Below are positions 58,980 through 64,000 of a DNA stretch of 64,000 nucleotides, in pieces. The position numbers and the translations under genes were made by a program. A model generated the notes under the pieces. It saw only the letters and a program-made list of their open reading frames with translations, was not told the origin of the DNA and ran no database searches. Source of the stretch: Muscardinus avellanarius (Eukaryota > Chordata > Mammalia > Rodentia > Gliridae). The stretch covers positions 16,518,158 to 16,582,157 of the forward strand of contig OY726573.1 in assembly GCA_963383645.1 (NCBI GenBank). The letters run 5' to 3'. Position 1 is the first letter of the stretch. Each line of letters opens with the position of its first letter.

Positions 58980-59919
58980 GAAAGCTCCAACTGTTAGCCA
59001 ACCTAGGACCTTGAAAACATTCTATTTTTGAGACTCCCAAGATGCTGGTTGAAAAGAACAGGGCCCCAGCAGTCCTAAAGGTGGAGAAGGGTGTGTGTCT
59101 GTCCAGTCAGTCCAAATCTCTTTGTCCCAGTCCTTGCCATAACAATTTATTTGAGGAACTGTCTGCCAGTTTCAGTTTCTGTTTGCTGGGGGACAGGGGA
59201 GAGAGATGTTGATGGGGGCCACCTGCACCATTTTCTTTGCTCTGACTTCAGTATCCTGACCCTGCAGACTTCCCTGCATTCCAGTCTCCCTCTGTTGACC
59301 TCTGACTTCAGAACTCTCAGCTACACCTCTCCATCCCAAGTTACCTCTCTCTCACACACATAACCTGTGGCTCGCCATTCTCTTCTAAATCACAGGGATG
59401 GCAGAAGAGGGAGGTGAGTGAGTGGGAGGGAGAGCTCTGGATCACTGGAGTGCCTGGATCCTCCCTCCCCTCCCCAGCCGCCCCGAGCCAGGCCAAGCTC
59501 AAGCAGCCTGCTCTCTTTGAGGTTACAGTTGTCCAGGTCCCTTGTGCAGCTTTAACTCAGGCACCCTGGTTTCCCAAATATGTCTTCAGAGAGGACACTT
59601 GAGAAAGCAACACGCTAGAGATCACGTGCAAAACATGGGAGGTCTCTTGGCCTTTGCTTTTCCCGGCTCATTCACACAGCTCAGTGGAGCAGAATCTCCT
59701 GGATCCTTCGGAAAAGGTTGGGAGAGCAAAGGAGAAGAAATGAGCGCCCCTGGCAAAATACCGAGGGCTGGTCCACGCGTCGCTGGAGCCCCAGGCCTGC
59801 TCTGGGGCAGACAGGTGGAGACTCTTAAGGCACTGTGGTTCTGTGGGTGCCTCGATGGGGCAAAAGACCCGGGTCTGTCCAGCTATGGCTTTGGGGGCCT
59901 GGCTGCCGCCGGGTGGAGT
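58980..59919. other. Convergent intergenic / SLC16A13 3' UTR
   Basis: No repeats of the SINE type here. On the minus strand AATAAA at 59151-59146 is the best poly(A) signal for SLC16A13, which would give a 3' UTR of about 0.77 kb and leave only about 0.15 kb between the two convergent transcripts. Confidence 0.5.
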
Positions 59920-62634
59920 TCAATCTTCCCCCAGCCTCTCCTCCTTGGACTGTGGGACTTTGGTGTTCACTGCCTCTATTACGAGGTCCTGGGGCCTGGA
60001 GGTAGGTGCTGAAAAGCCAGAGCAGAAGTGAGGCAGGGAGATGAGAACTCCACTCCCTGCCAGAAGGAAGGCCCCAGCCACCACAAAAGAAGCCGTGTAG
60101 TTGCCCGTCACATCTCGGAGGTAGCCTAGGTCCAAAAGAGAACAAGAATACACATGGATCATCTATTCACTGGGGCTGGTGGACTCAGAGCCCTTTTTTG
60201 GTTCAAGTGAGGACCCACCCCATTACAGGAGCCGGAACTCCTAAGGTAGGTTGGAGGAGAGGTGCGAACTCTTTCATTTCCCAAAGGGCCTCCAAAAGTC
60301 ATTTCAGCCATCTTTCTGCCTTCAGAAAGGACTCTTAAACCAGCCCATGGGCATCTGGTGAGCCAGGTTAAGTCAGGTATACCTGTAGGGTTTTATTTCT
60401 GGCAACTGTGGCCCTTCTCTGCCTTCAGTTAATAGTTAAGAGGGAAGCGTTAAAGTTCACAAGGTTCTGGCGTCTTGAGCCCGGAGTACTTTGACCAGAT
60501 GGCTCAGACACCTGGCCTGGGACCCAGTGTGCCAAAGGAGAAGGAAGATATTGGAATGCTATGTAGGTCTACGTCTGGCCATGGTCTCTGAAAACCCAGG
60601 CTGTAGGCACCCGCCAACAGTTCCACATCGCTCCCCTTTGTCTTTTATTCAGACCTTCCCAACCCCAAGTTCTCTGCTCCATGGACCTATTTCAGGGCTG
60701 CAATGATTGGCCAGGCAGGCCGTGTGTACCACTCCAGAGGACAACGTTCACACACACTACACTATGACAGGAAAAGCTCCTCCCCTTTGTACAACATGGC
60801 AGCCATGGCAACCCCAGGCCCCTTACCTGACAGAGGCGCTCCCAGCAGCCCCCCGATGCTCTCTACCATCTGCACCAGTCCAAGGCCACAATAAATCTTT
60901 CCAGTCCCCACCAGCTCGGGCAGCACAGAGAAGGCCACTGGGGTCAGGGCTCCCGATGTGAAGCCGTAGACCACAGCCAGGACCACCAGGGCCGTGGGTG
61001 CCTGAGCCACGGGGAACAGGGCTAGTGACAGCCCAGTCAGGGCAGCCCAGAGCATCAGCAGTCGAGCCACAGGCCCAGGGAGGGCATCTCCCAGCCACCC
61101 GGAGGCCACGCGCCCCACGAGGTCGGAAATAGCAGCCACTGAGAGGAGGAAGGCAGCAGGGAGTGGGTCCCAGCCCAGGTCCTGCAGATGGGCCACCAGG
61201 TGGACATAGGGGATGAAGTAGCCAGTGTTGATCAGGGTGAGGGCCACTGTGTAACGGAGGAAGGGGCCGTGACAGAGGAGGGAGGCTAGCTGGGCCCTGA
61301 TGCCACCCACAGCCGTGTCCTCGGTCAGGTAGAGGGGGCGGAGGAGAGCACCACAGGCCACCAGGTGGAAAGAGAGGGCAGACACCAGCAGTAGGGCTCC
61401 CCGCCAGGCGTAGTGGTCAAGCAGCCACTGGAAGAGTGGGGCAAATGCAAAAGAGGACAGGCCCACTCCTGTCAGCGACAGCCCTGTGGCCAGGGATCGT
61501 CGGCGAGAGAAGTAACGGGACAGGCAGGCCAGGGTCGGAGTGAAGGTCAAGGCCCAGCCAGAGCCTGTCAAAAAGGAAGAAATGGGGGTTGGGGACTTGG
61601 GGGGAGCTCGGGGCACCCGGTAATCCTAACACTGCCCCTCAGCAGAACGCAGTCCTTGTTCCAGAGTCCCACAAACCTGGGCTACGGTCCTGGCTTTGGT
61701 ACCTTCTAGCTGTGTGACCTCATGTGTTCCTTAGTCCCCCAGCCTCAGTTTCCTCATCGTTAAAATGGGTTAATCCCCTAGATGGGGCTGAGGGGGGATG
61801 TTTGTAAAGTAACCAGCACAGAACTTTGGAGTTGGACCCCAGCTCCACCACTGGAGGCTGTGTAACTGTACTACTCTGCCAAGTTGCATAAGCGCTGAAA
61901 GCCTTTCTTTGTACAGAGGCTAATTCAGTCTAGTTCAGTCTCAGCACCTAGAACGACTTTATAGACATTCTTTCTCTTACACTCCAGTCCCACTAGCCTT
62001 GGGCTTGTGTATTCTGGATACATCATCTTTGAATTTCCTAATTTTCCTACCGCGTTTATCAACTCTTAAGAAATCCCTTCGGGGCACAGAAGCTAGCCAC
62101 TCAGATTCTCCCTAAGACAGATAGAAGGTGCACACCCAAAGATCCAGGTTTTGACTCTCTTGCCCTCGCCCAGGGTCTCACCTGAGAGCAGCCCAATACT
62201 CAAGTATAGATGGGTCAAGGAGGTGGCAAATGAGGCCAGCAGCAGTCCGAGCGCAGACAAGACGCCCCCAGTCATCACTACAGGCCGGGGCCCGTACTTC
62301 GTGCTCAGAGCACTGCCTACTGGGCCTGGGGAAGTGGGAGGGGTTGTCTAAGGTGTTCTCTCCAGCATCCTCCCGACCCCTCGCCCTTCCCCCTTCCGAG
62401 GGTCATAGGACGCCGGACCCGGGCGCAGCACTCACTCCCAAACTGCTGCACCGCGATTCCTATGGAGGCGATCCAGGAGACGCGCGCTGCCTGCTCCTCA
62501 AACGCCGCCACGAATTCCACAAAGAAGACCCCGAAGGAGCGAAGCACCCCGAACACCAGCGCCGACTGGAAGAAGGCTGAGAGCACCACCATCCATCCCC
62601 AGCCTCCGTCAGGGGGCTCCGCCCGGCGCGCCAT
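59920..62634 (-). CDS. SLC16A13: Monocarboxylate transporter 13
   Basis: MCT-family plasma-membrane carrier reported to move lactate in liver. Exons on the minus strand, in order: 62634-62436, 62325-62182, 61564-60827 and 60125-59920, all with AG/GT borders, summing to 1287 bases (428 residues), about the human length. Signature [10 protein letters not shown] in TM1; [16 protein letters not shown] between TM4 and TM5; long TM-rich third exon ending PLSG; the last exon encodes [13 protein letters not shown] as in SLC16A11's [12 protein letters not shown]. Exon phases and sizes (144 bases in exon 2, one large third exon) copy SLC16A11, showing tandem-duplicate origin in inverted arrangement. 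Start is the ATG in ATGGCGCGCCGG, matching MARR starts of the family. Confidence 0.95.
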
Positions 62635-63290
62635 CTGGGCAGGAACAGGGCGGTCTGCACAAAGAGCCCCTGCAGGAGCTGGGCTCCGGACGCTCCACCT
62701 CTGCCCACCCACCCACCCTGCCGGGCGGCTCAGGACCCACAGGGGCGAGGGGGGGCGCCTGCGCCTTCCCCCCTAAGGGAGCGGTCTAAGGCTGGGGCAG
62801 CCGGGCGCGCGCTGGCCCGGGTCGCCGGCGCATGGAGGCGTGGCCCCGCTGGCGCGCAGCAGAGTCCGAGTATGGGCCAGATTGTTAGTGGCGGGTCCCA
62901 GCGCGCGGTTAGGGACCTGGGGGTGGAACCCGGCCTGGGCCACACCCCCGAGGCGCAGCAGCCTCTGTGCACACTGTTTTATCTTTGGGGATGTCCGCAC
63001 CTGGCCAAGTGGGCCAACAGATTCGCCAATGAGGACGCGAGACTGTGGAGCAGGGGGCGGGGCCGGGGGCGGGCGGGACCTACTGCACAGTTCCGGAGGG
63101 GCCGTGAGCCGCGCGCATGCGTAAGGAGGGGCTTGAGGAGGACGGCGGGGGAGGACCCCACGTGACGCGGGGACCTGCGGCGGGGCGCTGTGGCCCTCCC
63201 GGTTCGCCTCGCGAGCCCGGTGGTTCACGTTGTGCACCGAGACCCGCACGTAAGGGCTGGTGGTGGGCGAACTTCTGGAGAAGCACTCAT
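62400..63290 (-). promoter_or_regulatory. SLC16A13 CpG island promoter region
   Basis: CpG-dense block covering exon 1 and about 650 bases upstream. It includes an NRF1-type word GCGCATGCG (63113-63121), an E-box CACGTG (63159-63164, in CCACGTGACG), an ETS-like CCGGAGG (63093-63099), and a TCGCGAG word near 63209. The NRF1/E-box group is about 480-530 bases upstream of the ATG, so it may mark the main or an alternative start, or a divergent promoter. Confidence 0.6.
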
Positions 63291-63675
63291 TGCTTGAAGA
63301 GGGATGCTTGGCCAGATGGGCACTCCAAAGGAGATAACCTGGCGAAGCGCCCGAGGCCCCTAACGCAGGCCCCCAAATCTAGATGCCCGGATTCCCGGGA
63401 GGTTCAAAGGCCAAGGGAAGAGAGAAGGGGAATGGGTCGTTTGGCTCCTGGCATTCATTTCTGTGATGAGAACTCATTTCTGTTCCCACTCACAGGAAAC
63501 CTACAGGTCACGAAGACCAAAAATAACTGGGGAGAGGAAGGGCGGCTGTAAGCTCACAGAGGGCTCCACCAACACCACCTACCCCTTCCTCAGCAAAGCC
63601 CGGACCTTTTCCTCTGCCCTCTAGTATCAGCCATTTCCTGACCACGTTTTGTGTGTGTGTGTGGGGGGGGAGTGC
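63291..63675. other. Unassigned flank beyond the CpG island
   Basis: No gene recognised. In human the next gene on this side is BCL6B, which would lie past the window. Confidence 0.4.
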
Positions 63676-64000
63676 TGGGGAGTGAACCCAGGAATAGTCT
63701 ATCTCTGAGCTACACCCCCAGTCATGTATTTTATTCTCTATTTTGAATTAGGGTCTCATACTAGGTTGCCACGTACCTGTGATCCTCCAGTCTCAGCCTC
63801 TCCAGTACTGGATTACAGGAGTGTGCCACCACACCTGGGTTGCCCACATGTTTTTGTTTTGTTTTGCATGTCTGGGGATGGAACCCAGGGGCATTCGACC
63901 TCCGAGCTACACCCCCTGCCCTATTTTTTATTCTTTATTTTGAAACCGGGTCTCACTGAGTTGCAGAGGACCTCACTAAGTAGCTGAGGCTGGCCGCGAA
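63676..64000 (-). mobile_element. Reverse SINEs at window end
   Basis: One copy at about 63676-63838 after a short (GT)n and G-run, and a second from about 63868 that runs off the window. Confidence 0.85.

Overview
This is mammalian nuclear DNA from a non-muroid rodent. It carries, in order, the 3' half of ASGR2 (+, about 1-4.3 kb), the complete coding part of CLEC10A (+, 19.65-23.67 kb), SLC16A11 (+, 57.1-58.9 kb) and SLC16A13 (-, 59.9-62.6 kb). This is the human 17p13.1 order SLC16A13-SLC16A11-CLEC10A-ASGR2 read backwards. All four genes are split by GT-AG introns, and the joined exons keep one open frame with protein lengths close to the known families. The rodent inference rests on the dominant repeat: a dimeric SINE with a B1-like left half and a tRNA/ID-like right half (B1-dID type), known from squirrel-related rodents, dormice, beaver and some hystricognaths. 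It makes up a large share of the window, and many copies look young. The exact species cannot be fixed from sequence alone.

Layout: 0-4.3 kb holds ASGR2 neck and lectin exons. 4.3-19.6 kb is repeat-rich intergenic DNA with an L1 5' half that keeps an intact ORF1, an old L1 fragment, a MaLR-like LTR split by SINEs, and many SINEs. 19.6-23.7 kb is CLEC10A. 23.7-57 kb is a gene-poor interval of SINEs, microsatellites, LTR-like pieces, an L2 relic and one unusual retroelement at 24.0-25.6 kb. 56.4-59 kb is the SLC16A11 CpG island and gene, and 59.9-63.3 kb is SLC16A13 with its own CpG island promoter. The two transporter genes converge tail to tail.

Gene functions: ASGR2 and CLEC10A are type II membrane C-type lectins of the Gal/GalNAc-binding group (hepatocyte asialoglycoprotein receptor minor subunit; macrophage galactose lectin CD301). 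SLC16A11 and SLC16A13 are 12-TM monocarboxylate-transporter family proteins expressed mainly in liver and linked to lipid/lactate metabolism.

Most notable: (1) a 1.63-kb element at 24017-25642, bounded by an 11-bp target-site duplication, made of three tiers of tandem repeats (about 90 bp x4, about 180 bp x3, 50 bp x5) with a YY1-like L1-promoter word, no long ORF, and a 3' end homologous to the L1 3' end at 6.67-6.93 kb. It looks like a non-autonomous composite L1 parasite. (2) ASGR2 has EPD in place of the galactose-type QPD motif. (3) CLEC10A has Phe in place of the endocytic-motif Tyr. (4) A CLEC10A acceptor is fused to a perfect donor (AG|GTAAGT), a recursive-splice-like site.
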